This document shows, piece by piece, positions 14,501 to 23,338 of a stretch of DNA of 27,577 nt. Under the pieces are notes generated by a model. The model saw only the letters and a list, made by a program, of their open reading frames with translations. It searched no databases and was not told where the DNA came from. Position 1 is the first letter of the stretch, and each line of letters opens with the position of its first letter. Source of the DNA: an uncultured Clostridia bacterium. GTDB taxonomy: Bacteria; Bacillota; Clostridia; UBA1381. The stretch is taken from assembly GCA_934444735.1 (NCBI GenBank), contig CAKSDE010000023.1:1-27577 (forward strand), written 5' to 3'. The position numbers and the translations under genes were made by a program.

Positions 14501-15084
14501 ATTCAACGGTTACGCTTGCTGTGCCCAAAAAGGATATGCCGGAGATAAAACTGAAAGCTACAGATTTGCCGGATGAATATACAAGCGTGCTTGAGGGAGG
14601 TATCGCAATGAAAGCGTACTCGCCGAGAGCGTATGCGGATTTGACGGAATGTGCGATAAACGATAAAAATTCGGATATTACGCCGATAGTTTGGCAGAAC
14701 AGAACGCTTTTGCCGCTTAGGTTTATTTCGGAAAAATTCGGAGCCGAGGTTTCGTGGGACGGTGAGAGCAAAACGGCGAGGATAAAGGGAGAAAATGTTG
14801 ATATTGTTTTAAATGCCGTAAGCGGTGAGTGCAGTGTGAACGGCGTGAGCAGCGAGTTGGACGTAAAGCCGATTGTGAAAAATAACACCACCTTTGTTCC
14901 GATAAGATTTATCACCGAAAATCTCGGGTATGATGTTTATTACGATGACGCGACAAAAGATATTCTTATTACCGAAAAGGGCAAAAAGGATAATATCCCC
15001 GATGACGGCAACTGGTGGAAAACTCTTGATAGGTATATCGATTTCGGCAGCGCGGATACACAGGAGTTCGGGATTATGGCATAA
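11539..15084 (+). CDS. giant secreted right-handed beta-helix protein (possibly GH141-like)
   Basis: This is an 1181-residue protein. The signal peptide ends near residue 28 (GVSA). Residues 30-680 form a right-handed parallel beta-helix (WVSPDGNDSGSG, WPNEGY, NLLEELDSPGEYY, EDAGAIYGGR, GIYLDDYLS, many N-x-I-x-N turns). The pattern recalls GH141-type glycosidases of complex pectin, but a lyase or epimerase cannot be excluded. A fibronectin-III-like domain follows (about 706-805), then a concanavalin-like region (813-1000) and a copper-amine-oxidase-N-type stalk domain (1023-1145, TLLPLRFISEKFGAEVSWD). The start is GTG 11539, after AAAGGTG. It is the first gene of the surface locus, divergent from the AraC gene. 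It is paralogous to the protein at 20132. Confidence 0.85.
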   Translation: MKITKKMVSAFLGVCMTAQTGIVGVSAAPGRTVWVSPDGNDSGSGAENDPLKSIEAAVEAAKKYKSEAVTVILKAGNYYADKSIVFDEDDSREESAPLTVTSEEGVRANIIGGKKIDTTKFTCVTDGNILDRLPVAARGKVYSLSLKEQGDFYLGTLSQFGTYYGNGSEIPDIYVNGKKMTNARWPNEGYAKVGTVLDAGSADSTLGQKPANAKGAVMAYDDERISRWVNAEDAWLYGYWTWNWEASSLRIKKIDVGEKTLETEDSTTFGMREGQRFMAFNLLEELDSPGEYYIDRENEILYYYPICSLDDTEMLISQTDTIISVENCKNITFERLTVECARVYGVSVADNTENIVFNGCILRGSSGRVVNLYGRNNKLINSDIYDAGMDCIGFSGGKADNTVFELGNNLIENCDIHDFGQKMTTGYGILARGHGNNIVHNRVHSGPAQAMSASGFLSKLEYNEIYDVLRETEDAGAIYGGRSAQDRRMSISYNYIHDVCGQDDMRKGYYMGIYLDDYLSDITVKSNIFKNVSTPIMGHNSSQCTVENNLIINKTASSNGCIWWTDGGNDWSNGNLYDTSTSQGQFYKTHLAIDWTKEPYCTLFPEALNVTPENALEPFDNVIKNNISVNHVGTNIDSDVYARSEVENNLVYDYDPGFVDYENDDFRFREDSEIYEKIPEWQNIDISKIGLYYDENRPTNEPSVNKSNFTLVSPADGAENVPAYKAQFDWNICQEMGIDRYRLVIARDSEFSDVVKDTESGDISKEISDLEPNTTYYWKVAGVRGRGDDRESIWCDEVRSFTTSYYMPESDEASVKIDNLQSFISDKENWKVGSGKGITLGEDFVTFTSAGVSVSGYEGAPTDYNTLYHFAIRFGGGGWKGIGLHSNNTSEVGWVKNSHYLVIIKEDAIEMHKYPESFRGAKMLFSKPCRLDFEDSKDHDIVFGTYRMRGELYVIFAIDGEIYYNFKDTYGDALKKDGYLSVYNMGENSTVTLAVPKKDMPEIKLKATDLPDEYTSVLEGGIAMKAYSPRAYADLTECAINDKNSDITPIVWQNRTLLPLRFISEKFGAEVSWDGESKTARIKGENVDIVLNAVSGECSVNGVSSELDVKPIVKNNTTFVPIRFITENLGYDVYYDDATKDILITEKGKKDNIPDDGNWWKTLDRYIDFGSADTQEFGIMA

Positions 15085-15103
15085 GAAAGGAAGTGAAAGA
15101 CAG

Positions 15104-16849
15104 ATGTTAAAATTTTTAAAAAGGCTTACCGCGCTGACAGCTGCCGCGGTGTGCGCACTTTGCGCAAATGCCTCAGCTGTGAGATACTTAGAGGTGTCGC
15201 ACGAGAACAGCATAAAATTCAGGGATAATTTTGCAAGCGGCGATATGTCGAATTGGGACGTATTTCTGGAGTCGGGAAAGAAATGGTCGGTTGTTGCGTC
15301 AAACGGCGAGAATGCAATGACCTGCACAACCGACAATACATGGCTCTTTAGTTCGGTAACGCCGAAAATACCGGAAGCGCAGATGCAAAACTGTATAATT
15401 TCGGCAGATTTTCTCTTTACCGAGCAATGGGAGCGTTCGGGGATTGTGTTAAGAGCGAAAGATGAGCAAAATCTATATAACGTAATTGTTGCAATAGATA
15501 ATAATGACGGGCTTTTGATGCTTACTAAGCGTATGAACGGCACGCAATGGCAGGAGAAAACCATGGTGAGAAAAAATCCGTTAATACCGAAAAATAAGAA
15601 GATAAATGTTTCTGCTCAGATCCTCGGGAATAACATAAAGGTGTTTTTAGACGGTGAACCGATAATTGATTACACAGATACGGATCGCCCGATTGAAACG
15701 GGGAAGGTAGGTATTCAGCATACCTACGGTTATACGAAGATTTCAAATGTCAAGGTGGAGATGCTCTATGCCGAAGAGGAGCAAAACGGCGGCAAAACAT
15801 ATGAGTATAAAACCTATCCGCAGTATTCGGCGGATGAGATAGGGGATTTCGGTGATGCGGTGTTTGATTTTTACGGCTGGGACGACGGAGCGAAAAGAAC
15901 GCTTTATTTTGAAAACAACAATCTGATATTTGTACCCGACAAGGACACGGAGAATTACAAATATCACATGGCGACATATGCAAGAAAGAAATTTGCCGAT
16001 GAGCCGATCGAATTTAAGGTAAAAGGTGAGCCGGGCGAATATACGGTTTCATTTAAAACCGATGCCGCAAATGTTATGGCAGATGAGAACAACGACGGAT
16101 ATAATTTGAAATTCTCAAAAAGCGAGCTTTGCCTGGAAAAATGGAGCATGGGAAAATGCGAAATTTTAGGCTCGGCAGAAGGGGACTTCATCTCGGGCGA
16201 ATACCGCGATGTTAAGATAAATCAGCAAAAAGAGGGAAATGCGCTTAAAATTTCGGTGGAAATTGACGGGGAAAAGAAAATTAAGGCTGAAGATACAAAA
16301 AATCCGATGTTTGCGCGTGGGTTTGCAAGCGTGGTTTCCTATGTTGACGAGCTGATGATTACCGCGTCCGACGATAAGGTAAAATCGTTAAAGCAGATTT
16401 TGGGACTCTCAACTGTACTTTTGCCCGGTGCGGAAAAGGTCTATATAAACGGCGCGGTAAAGTCGGCAGGGGGCGGTGTTGCGTCGTACAGCGAAAACGG
16501 CACCATAATGATGCCGCTCAGATTCTTCGCGTCGGAGCTTGGAGCCGAAGTTCTCTGGGACAGCGAAAAGAAAAGTGCGGTTATAAAAAAGGGTTCGTAT
16601 GAGATTATTGTCACCCCCGGATACTCCGACGCTTTTGTAAACGGTGAGAGAGTGGGAATGAAATCGGCGGCAAAAAGTACAAACGGGACTATGTATGTTT
16701 CGGCGGATTTATTCCAAAATTATTTTGATCTCGAGCCGTCAAAGACGGATAACGGACTTTGGATTCTGCATAACAAAAATGAGGATATATCCGATATGCT
16801 TAGTAACGTTGAGCTTACGGGACAGGTCAGAAATGAGCTTACGATGTGA
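15104..16849 (+). CDS. secreted concanavalin-like protein with copper-amine-oxidase-N stalk
   Basis: This is a 581-residue protein. The signal peptide is about 1-26 (ending ANASA). Residues 38-221 form a concanavalin/LamG-like jelly roll (FRDNFASGDMSNWDVF ... ISNVKVEM), a fold that often binds glycans. Residues 230-425 are a second beta-rich region. Residues 435-565 are a copper-amine-oxidase-N stalk domain (IMMPLRFFASELGAEVLWD) like that ending the previous protein. No catalytic residues can be named. ATG 15104 is chosen over longer in-frame starts inside the previous gene because it opens a proper signal peptide and follows AAAGGAAG. Only 19 bases separate it from the gene upstream, so they are co-transcribed. 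Confidence 0.8.
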   Translation: MLKFLKRLTALTAAAVCALCANASAVRYLEVSHENSIKFRDNFASGDMSNWDVFLESGKKWSVVASNGENAMTCTTDNTWLFSSVTPKIPEAQMQNCIISADFLFTEQWERSGIVLRAKDEQNLYNVIVAIDNNDGLLMLTKRMNGTQWQEKTMVRKNPLIPKNKKINVSAQILGNNIKVFLDGEPIIDYTDTDRPIETGKVGIQHTYGYTKISNVKVEMLYAEEEQNGGKTYEYKTYPQYSADEIGDFGDAVFDFYGWDDGAKRTLYFENNNLIFVPDKDTENYKYHMATYARKKFADEPIEFKVKGEPGEYTVSFKTDAANVMADENNDGYNLKFSKSELCLEKWSMGKCEILGSAEGDFISGEYRDVKINQQKEGNALKISVEIDGEKKIKAEDTKNPMFARGFASVVSYVDELMITASDDKVKSLKQILGLSTVLLPGAEKVYINGAVKSAGGGVASYSENGTIMMPLRFFASELGAEVLWDSEKKSAVIKKGSYEIIVTPGYSDAFVNGERVGMKSAAKSTNGTMYVSADLFQNYFDLEPSKTDNGLWILHNKNEDISDMLSNVELTGQVRNELTM

Positions 16850-16920
16850 TTTGGCGGCTTATAAAAAAACCGTTAAAATAAATAAGTTTAAGTGTTAACA
16901 GCACGGAAAGGAAGGAAAAA

Positions 16921-19900
16921 ATGAAAAAACAAATTTTATCTTTGGTGCTTGCGGTAAATATGTGTGCAGGTCTTTGCACATTTAATGTGTCGGCGGCGCA
17001 AGGTACGGGAGAAATTCTTTATCAAAATGACTTCGAGGACGGAAAGCTTACGGGCTTGGGACAGATTTTAAGACCGGGTCAGGATCCGGCGGCTGCTGTA
17101 ACCGTTGAAAATCTCGGCACGGAGGAAAGTCCTGATTACAAAATGAAGGCGCAAAGCTCGGGTGTTGCCGCGGCGTACATCATAGACAGCGCCTCATGGA
17201 CGGACTATAAGTTTGAGGCGGACATAACCTGGCAGGGCGGAAACACAACATATCCGCAGACGGTTATAGATATGCAAAATCCCGCGGCGTCTGACGCATG
17301 GAACAGATTTCAGGGGACATATCCGTATGTAGGCTATCAGTTTGCGGATACGCAGATGATGACATACTGTGATGACGGTGAAGTGTATACTCCCGAGGGT
17401 GTAAGCTGGATGGCTGACTTGGGAAAAACTCTTCATATGGAGGTTACGGTAAAAGGTGAGGATATAACCTTTGTTACAACCGCAAACGGAAAGACTATTA
17501 AAAAAACGAGAACGAGAACCGTCAATGAGGGTGAAAACTATATTGCATTCGGCGGAAAATGGGGCGGCGAGACATATTGGGATAATATAGTTGTAACCAA
17601 CTTGAGTGAAAAGCCGGCACCTGTTCAGGAAAACTATTTATACGAAAACAGCTTTGCTGAAAATCATGACGGAATGTCGATAATCAAGAACAGCGTGGCA
17701 GCTGGTGCGGAAAATAAAATTGCGGTTGAGGATAATGCATTAAAGTTTGTATTGCCGAACAGCATAAGCGGTGCGAATGATGTGTTTATGTATGTTGACG
17801 GGAGTGACACATGGGAGGAATATACTCTTGAAATCACACCCGAATCGAAGACGGAATACACATACTACAGAATTTACACCAATTTCGATAAAACATCAAT
17901 GACGGGCGACAGTGTATATTTAATGAGAAACAACGCAGATGTATTATATAACGGTACGTCTTTGCAGTCGGGTACTTTCCACCATGAAAAGAACAGAATC
18001 CGTCTGGAGGTTAATAAGGGTGAAACCAAGGTTTATATATTGCCGCAGTGGAGATATGACGCAGGTGAGAGAGATTTCTATCTGGTAGATACGATAAACT
18101 CGGATAAAACCTCCGGAGGCGTTGCTGTTGAAGTATTCTATATGGGCGAGATTGATTTTACAAACCTTAAGGTCACGGATTTAAGAGCAACGGCAGCTAT
18201 TGATAAAACTAAAGATCTTGAAGCAGGCGATGTTATAACAGTTAAATTCTCGGAAAACATGAATCCTGTAACAATGATTGCGCCGTTTGTAAAATTATCG
18301 AACGCGGCAGGTGAGGTTGCTGTCACAGATGTTACAAATAACGGCAAGGACGAGATGTATATAACGATTCCCGACGGTGTATTGTCGAATGAAACGTATA
18401 CTCTTACTTTAAACCGGGAGATTACCGACGCAAACGGCGACAAGCTCAACAATGCAAAGAGCTTTTTGATAACGACAAAGAAAAGCAACTTCAATATCAT
18501 TTCCTCATACCCTGCGGATGGTACACAGGATTTGAACATTCTTGACGATATGTATATTGATTTCGACAGTGACATCGACTATACGCAGACACCGTCAATA
18601 TCCCTTAAAAAAGCAGACGGAACGGCGGTTGCGGTACAGATCAGCGAGGGTAACTCGACTGCAAGAAGGCTCTATATTCAGACGGAAAAGGCGCTTGAGA
18701 GCAATACATCGTACGAATTGCAGGTGTCGGGTGTAAAATCCGCGGCAGGCGATAAGATGGCAGGCACAAAGACAATCAGCTTTAAAACGGCAGACGCGGC
18801 AGAAGAATATCTTTATTATAACGATTTCTCGGACGGCACATTGGACGGATTCACAATCAGCAAAAACAGCGGAAATGAGGACGCATATATTAAGGACGGA
18901 AAGCTTGTAATTAAGATGCCGTCGGATAAGGTGAACGGCTCGGATCTTTTGTGGGCAAAGATTAACGGCAGTGAGAACTGGTCGGACTTTGAGCTTTCGG
19001 TTGACACTGCGGCAGATTCCTTTGATCCGACAGCAAGCGGTAATATGTCATATGCTGTTTTAGGAATCAGGGGTATTACAAATACGTCGAAAGCTGCGGG
19101 AATATATGCGGTAAATGCGGATACCACTGCGGTGTTGCTGGGAAATTCAACAAAGCTGAATGATATTTATAAAAACGGTATTGGTAAAAATAATTTAAGA
19201 ACGCTTACTGTAAAGGCTGTGGGAAACAAAGTGAGCATGACCTATGACGGTCACGAGATTTTTACCGATGTAGAAGGCGCGGAGCTTGCAAATTCGGGCG
19301 CGGTGTCTTTAGGCTCTATGTATTGCGGTGCTGCGGTATACGACAATATAAAAGTTAAGGATCTCGGTATTTCATTTGATGTGGAGAACAGAAAGAATTT
19401 ATGCGACGGCGATGAAATAATCGTTAAGTTCGACAGAAGCATGGACACCGAATCGTTTGATTCCGCAAACGTTGATGTTTTGGACTCGGAGGGTGACGCT
19501 TTGAATATTTCTGCAAGAGCGGTTGACGATACAACGCTTGCGATCAAGCTCCCGTACGGATTAAATTCAAATACTCTGTATACCGTAATCTTAAAACAGG
19601 ACATTGTAAGCGCACAGGGTGTGCCTCTGAGTGCGGATAAGCAGTTTACGGTAAAAACCGCGGTAAAGGATATACATGCAGATAAGCCTGTTTTAAAAAC
19701 TGCGGACGGTGAAGTTAAAAACCTTGTTACGGGCAGTTTAGTTTGGGCGCAAAGCTTTGTAAAGAACAATACAAATATTTCTAAAAATTATGTGTTGGTA
19801 ATGGCAGTTTATAAAAATAATAAACTCTCATATGTAAAGACAGCGGAGAGCACATTGGCGGCAAAATCTGAAAAAACGCTTACGACCGAAAGCTATACGG

Positions 19901-19995
19901 TTGAGGCGGACGAAAACTTGAGCATAAGAACTATGGTATTTGATTCGATGCAGACGATTACACCGCTTGCGGACAGTAACGTATACGGAAAGTAA
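16921..19995 (+). CDS. large multi-domain secreted protein (jelly-roll and Big_5-like domains)
   Basis: This is a 1024-residue protein. The signal peptide is about 1-25 (NVSA). Three concanavalin-like modules start near 32, 235 and 630 (ILYQNDFEDGKLTG, YLYENSFAENHDG, YLYYNDFSDGTLDG), each ending in a D-N-I/F-T-N-L type strand. Bacterial Ig-like Big_5 (SbsA-type) domains lie at about 422-520, 521-625 and 818-917 (VITVKFSENM, IIVKFDRSMD). The last 105 residues (MAVYKNNKLSYV ... TMVFDSMQTITPLAD) match a module also inside the protein at 20132. It is probably a non-catalytic glycan-binding or scaffold surface protein, though no anchor is visible. ATG 16921 follows GGAAGG. Confidence 0.8.
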   Translation: MKKQILSLVLAVNMCAGLCTFNVSAAQGTGEILYQNDFEDGKLTGLGQILRPGQDPAAAVTVENLGTEESPDYKMKAQSSGVAAAYIIDSASWTDYKFEADITWQGGNTTYPQTVIDMQNPAASDAWNRFQGTYPYVGYQFADTQMMTYCDDGEVYTPEGVSWMADLGKTLHMEVTVKGEDITFVTTANGKTIKKTRTRTVNEGENYIAFGGKWGGETYWDNIVVTNLSEKPAPVQENYLYENSFAENHDGMSIIKNSVAAGAENKIAVEDNALKFVLPNSISGANDVFMYVDGSDTWEEYTLEITPESKTEYTYYRIYTNFDKTSMTGDSVYLMRNNADVLYNGTSLQSGTFHHEKNRIRLEVNKGETKVYILPQWRYDAGERDFYLVDTINSDKTSGGVAVEVFYMGEIDFTNLKVTDLRATAAIDKTKDLEAGDVITVKFSENMNPVTMIAPFVKLSNAAGEVAVTDVTNNGKDEMYITIPDGVLSNETYTLTLNREITDANGDKLNNAKSFLITTKKSNFNIISSYPADGTQDLNILDDMYIDFDSDIDYTQTPSISLKKADGTAVAVQISEGNSTARRLYIQTEKALESNTSYELQVSGVKSAAGDKMAGTKTISFKTADAAEEYLYYNDFSDGTLDGFTISKNSGNEDAYIKDGKLVIKMPSDKVNGSDLLWAKINGSENWSDFELSVDTAADSFDPTASGNMSYAVLGIRGITNTSKAAGIYAVNADTTAVLLGNSTKLNDIYKNGIGKNNLRTLTVKAVGNKVSMTYDGHEIFTDVEGAELANSGAVSLGSMYCGAAVYDNIKVKDLGISFDVENRKNLCDGDEIIVKFDRSMDTESFDSANVDVLDSEGDALNISARAVDDTTLAIKLPYGLNSNTLYTVILKQDIVSAQGVPLSADKQFTVKTAVKDIHADKPVLKTADGEVKNLVTGSLVWAQSFVKNNTNISKNYVLVMAVYKNNKLSYVKTAESTLAAKSEKTLTTESYTVEADENLSIRTMVFDSMQTITPLADSNVYGK

Positions 19996-20002
19996 GAAAA
20001 AA

Positions 20003-20038
20003 GAGGCAATCGGGGGGGAAGCCCCCCGGTTAAGCCTC
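20003..20038 (+). terminator. GC-rich hairpin inside the surface locus
   Basis: GAGGC (20003-20007) pairs with GCCTC (20034-20038) and encloses a stem of six or seven G-C pairs. The following sequence (AAAATACC, then a short T-run) is weak for termination. It may lower rather than stop expression of the three genes after it. Confidence 0.5.
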
Positions 20039-20131
20039 AAAATACCTGATTTTTGAAAAAGTTTAAAATATTTTTTAAATCGTTTCAAAAAACAAGTATT
20101 ACTGATTGAAAGATGAAAGGAGCGATTGCAG

Positions 20132-23100
20132 GTGAATAAAAAAATTATTTGTATATGTGCGGTATCGGCTTTTGTTTTTAACAGCGCTCATGCCGCAACA
20201 ATAGACAGTGTTGTGATGAAAAACGGCGTATGGTATGTCGAGGGCAGGGCCGAGAATGCATCGGGTGTGACCATGAAGGTTTGGGGAAAAGATGATAAAC
20301 CGGAAACGCTCGGACTCTCCGACCTGCGCCAGGGTAAAGTGAAAAAAGGCGGAGGCTATTCGTTTGAAATACCCGAGACTGAATCAGGCGGTGTCTATAC
20401 AATCGGTGTGAGCGACAATTATACGAACCAAATGACGAAAAAGACGCTCTATCTGGCGGATAACGAGCAGAGCGGAGTCATCTATTCGAGTAAAACACTG
20501 GGAGATTATTCGGAATGGAAAGTGTTCGGCGATTATGGCGCAACCTGTATGGGGTCGGGAAAACTGCGGATAGGAAAGCTCTCTCAAGGTACGACAACGG
20601 CTGTTGTCGAGGGCTTCGGCTCGGCGATGGATTATCGCTTAAAGCTTGAGATGAGCGCGGTAAGCGCGATGAATGCAAAGGTGCTTTTCAGATACCAAGA
20701 CGAGGATAATTACTGCTATCTTACGATACCGTTTACCGTGTCGGGCGGCTTGGGAATTTATAAAATGGGCGTCGTTTCAGAGGGCAAAGATACCGTGATG
20801 TATGAAAAAAAGGTGACGGGTACAGAGGCAAAGACGGGAGTTACGTATGATATTGAGATAGAGTCGGTCGGGTTTTGGACAAGAGCTTTTGTAAACGGTG
20901 AATTTGCCGCGAAAATGTATGATGAGAGCGTAACAAACGGAACGGTAGGCGCCGTTGCCGAGAACGGTCAGATATATATAAATAACATTACGGCAGAAAA
21001 TACGAGAGAAACGGCAAGAGTGGGAAAAATTGACTTTTCCGATTCGCTCGGAAATACGGTCTATACCGTACCGCAAAGCGGAGATGTTACGGTTTCGTCA
21101 TACGGTGTAAATATAACCGATGATGAAGTGTTTGAGGGGAGCCTGATTGCGGCGGTATATGAGGACGAAAAGCTTGTAAGCGTGGTTTCGGATAAGAAGA
21201 TCATAGCGCCGAAAGAGCGTGAGGATTTTAAGATAGAGCTTTCGGGTATAAAGAAAAATCAGACAGTAAAAGGATTTTTGTGGGACGGATTTTCGCTCCA
21301 AAAGCCGCTGGAGAGCGGAGGGAGAATCGGCGATGAGGACGGGTGTGTTTATGTCGATTCAAATTACAGCGGCGGCTCGGACGGGAGCTTTGAAAAGCCG
21401 TATAAAACAATTGCGGCAGGGCTTGAGGCGATAAAGAATATTAAAAACAGTACGGGATTGGGGGAAAACGGGATAAATCTTTTTGTCCGCGGCGGAGATT
21501 ACGAACTGTCCGACGCTTTGAATATTTCGGGAGAAGAATATTCGGGGACACCTATGCAGCCGGTAAAAATCGCGGCATTTGAGGGTGAGACGGTAACTGT
21601 CCGCGTAAGCACAAGGATCCCGAAAGAAAGCTTTGCACCGGCAGAAGATGACAGGATTGAGAGTGCGCTGAAGGGTAAAATTTATGTGGCAGATATTGAT
21701 TTTGATATCCCGGAAATAAAGAAATTTACATATGTTGACTCGGGAAAGGGATTTGCAAATTTGAGCTATAAAGGCGAGGCACAGCAGATTGCAAAATACC
21801 CGAATGACGGATTTATGAAAACAGGTGCGGTATATAATGCGTCAACAGGCGAAAAGATAAATACAAAAACGGTTGAGTATTGGGACAACTTAAGAAAGAC
21901 GGAGAAAAATATTTACATGAGGGTGGACGATTCGCATATTTCAAAATGGAAAAATGCAAAAAATGCATGGCTCGGGGGATATTGGTACAGCGACTGGAGC
22001 TATGAAAACGCTCGCTTAAACGGTGTGGATACCGCCGGAATTTTCATGCAGATACCCGAATGTTTTTATATAAACGATAATATGGATTTTGAGATATACA
22101 ATCTTTTGGAGGAGCTTGACTTGCCGGGCGAATGGTATGCCGAGGACGGAAAGGTTTATTTCTATCCGCCGGATGGGACGGTTACGGAAGATGTATATAT
22201 AAGTAAAAATTTAGATAACATTCTTAAAATAAATAATACGCATGATATTAAAATATCCGGGATTACCTTTGATACGTCGTTAAAGGTGGGTATTGAGATT
22301 ATCAGCTCAGAAAGGGTGGATATTGAAAATTCGGTTGTAAAAAATGCAGGTGCGGCAGGGATTGTCACATGGTACTCAAAAAATGTGAATATAACCTCGT
22401 CGGAGATTTATAATTGCGGCGCAAACGGCATTATGCTGATACAATCGGGAAATGCGAAAACGCTGGAACGCGGTGACAGCAATATTGTAAATTGCAGGAT
22501 TCACGATTGCGCAAGAGTGGAGCGGTCGTATACACCGGCAATCAGCTTAAACGGTTCGTCGGGGTGCAGGGCGGCGAACAATACCATTTACAATATGCCT
22601 CATTCGGCAATAATCTTCTCGGGCTGTGAGCTTATAATCGAGAATAACGAAATATATGACGTCTTAAAAGAAGCGTCGGACGCAGGAGCAATATATGCCG
22701 GAAGATCCTACATAATGCGCGGAAATGCGGTAAGAAATAATTATCTGCACGATATAAGGGACAGAAAAAATTCGGGTTATACGGTTGTCGGGATATATCT
22801 TGACGATATGCTCTCGGGGACAACTGTTGAGAAGAATATAATCGACGGTGTGGATTGCGGAATCTTTTTGAACGGCGGAAGAGATACGGTTATACGAAAC
22901 AATATAATTGTAAATAAGATGGCAGAGAATACGAATCCGAACGGAGAGGGAAGATATTCGATATTGATGCGCGATACAGGAATGTTCAGCTTCAGGCTGT
23001 CCGATGCGGCAAGCCTTGCGGAGGATATATGGACGCTTGATCTTACGAGCAAGGCATGGCAGAAATACCCCGAGGTTGCGGATTATCCGAAAGATACGCC

Positions 23101-23326
23101 GGGGGTGCCGATAAGGGATATTGTTGAAAATAATCTCATATGGAATCATCATTCGATGAGAGCGTATGACGGCTATTTAAAATACAGTCCGCTCGGTGTA
23201 AACAGTGATAATGCGATAGATCCGAAATTCAAAGGAAACGGTGATTATACGGTGGGCAACAGCGAAGTATTCGTAATACTTCCGGATTTTAAAAATATTG
23301 AAACGGATAAAATTGGTGCAAGATAA
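20132..23326 (+). CDS. second giant secreted beta-helix protein (possibly GH141-like)
   Basis: This is a 1064-residue protein. The signal peptide is about 1-21 (NSAHA). Residues 22-110 are a small beta-sandwich starting TIDSVV. Residues 115-285 are jelly-roll-like. Residues 295-395 carry the AVYEDEKLVSVV ... FLWDGFSLQKPL module. From about 404 to the end is a right-handed beta-helix (YPNDGF, NLLEELDLPGEWY, SDAGAIYAGR, GIYLDDMLS), paralogous to that at 11539 but placed C-terminally and without a stalk domain. GTG 20132 is chosen: the in-frame TTG six bases earlier is only three bases from the GGAG. A polysaccharide-cleaving role is likely; the bond is unknown. Confidence 0.85.
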   Translation: MNKKIICICAVSAFVFNSAHAATIDSVVMKNGVWYVEGRAENASGVTMKVWGKDDKPETLGLSDLRQGKVKKGGGYSFEIPETESGGVYTIGVSDNYTNQMTKKTLYLADNEQSGVIYSSKTLGDYSEWKVFGDYGATCMGSGKLRIGKLSQGTTTAVVEGFGSAMDYRLKLEMSAVSAMNAKVLFRYQDEDNYCYLTIPFTVSGGLGIYKMGVVSEGKDTVMYEKKVTGTEAKTGVTYDIEIESVGFWTRAFVNGEFAAKMYDESVTNGTVGAVAENGQIYINNITAENTRETARVGKIDFSDSLGNTVYTVPQSGDVTVSSYGVNITDDEVFEGSLIAAVYEDEKLVSVVSDKKIIAPKEREDFKIELSGIKKNQTVKGFLWDGFSLQKPLESGGRIGDEDGCVYVDSNYSGGSDGSFEKPYKTIAAGLEAIKNIKNSTGLGENGINLFVRGGDYELSDALNISGEEYSGTPMQPVKIAAFEGETVTVRVSTRIPKESFAPAEDDRIESALKGKIYVADIDFDIPEIKKFTYVDSGKGFANLSYKGEAQQIAKYPNDGFMKTGAVYNASTGEKINTKTVEYWDNLRKTEKNIYMRVDDSHISKWKNAKNAWLGGYWYSDWSYENARLNGVDTAGIFMQIPECFYINDNMDFEIYNLLEELDLPGEWYAEDGKVYFYPPDGTVTEDVYISKNLDNILKINNTHDIKISGITFDTSLKVGIEIISSERVDIENSVVKNAGAAGIVTWYSKNVNITSSEIYNCGANGIMLIQSGNAKTLERGDSNIVNCRIHDCARVERSYTPAISLNGSSGCRAANNTIYNMPHSAIIFSGCELIIENNEIYDVLKEASDAGAIYAGRSYIMRGNAVRNNYLHDIRDRKNSGYTVVGIYLDDMLSGTTVEKNIIDGVDCGIFLNGGRDTVIRNNIIVNKMAENTNPNGEGRYSILMRDTGMFSFRLSDAASLAEDIWTLDLTSKAWQKYPEVADYPKDTPGVPIRDIVENNLIWNHHSMRAYDGYLKYSPLGVNSDNAIDPKFKGNGDYTVGNSEVFVILPDFKNIETDKIGAR

Positions 23327-23338
23327 AGGAGGAACAGT

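Noticed and set aside
14930..15103. Upstream extension of the 15104 gene inside the preceding gene
   Set aside because: It would overlap the stalk domain of the previous gene, has no ribosome binding site, and would bury a good signal peptide.
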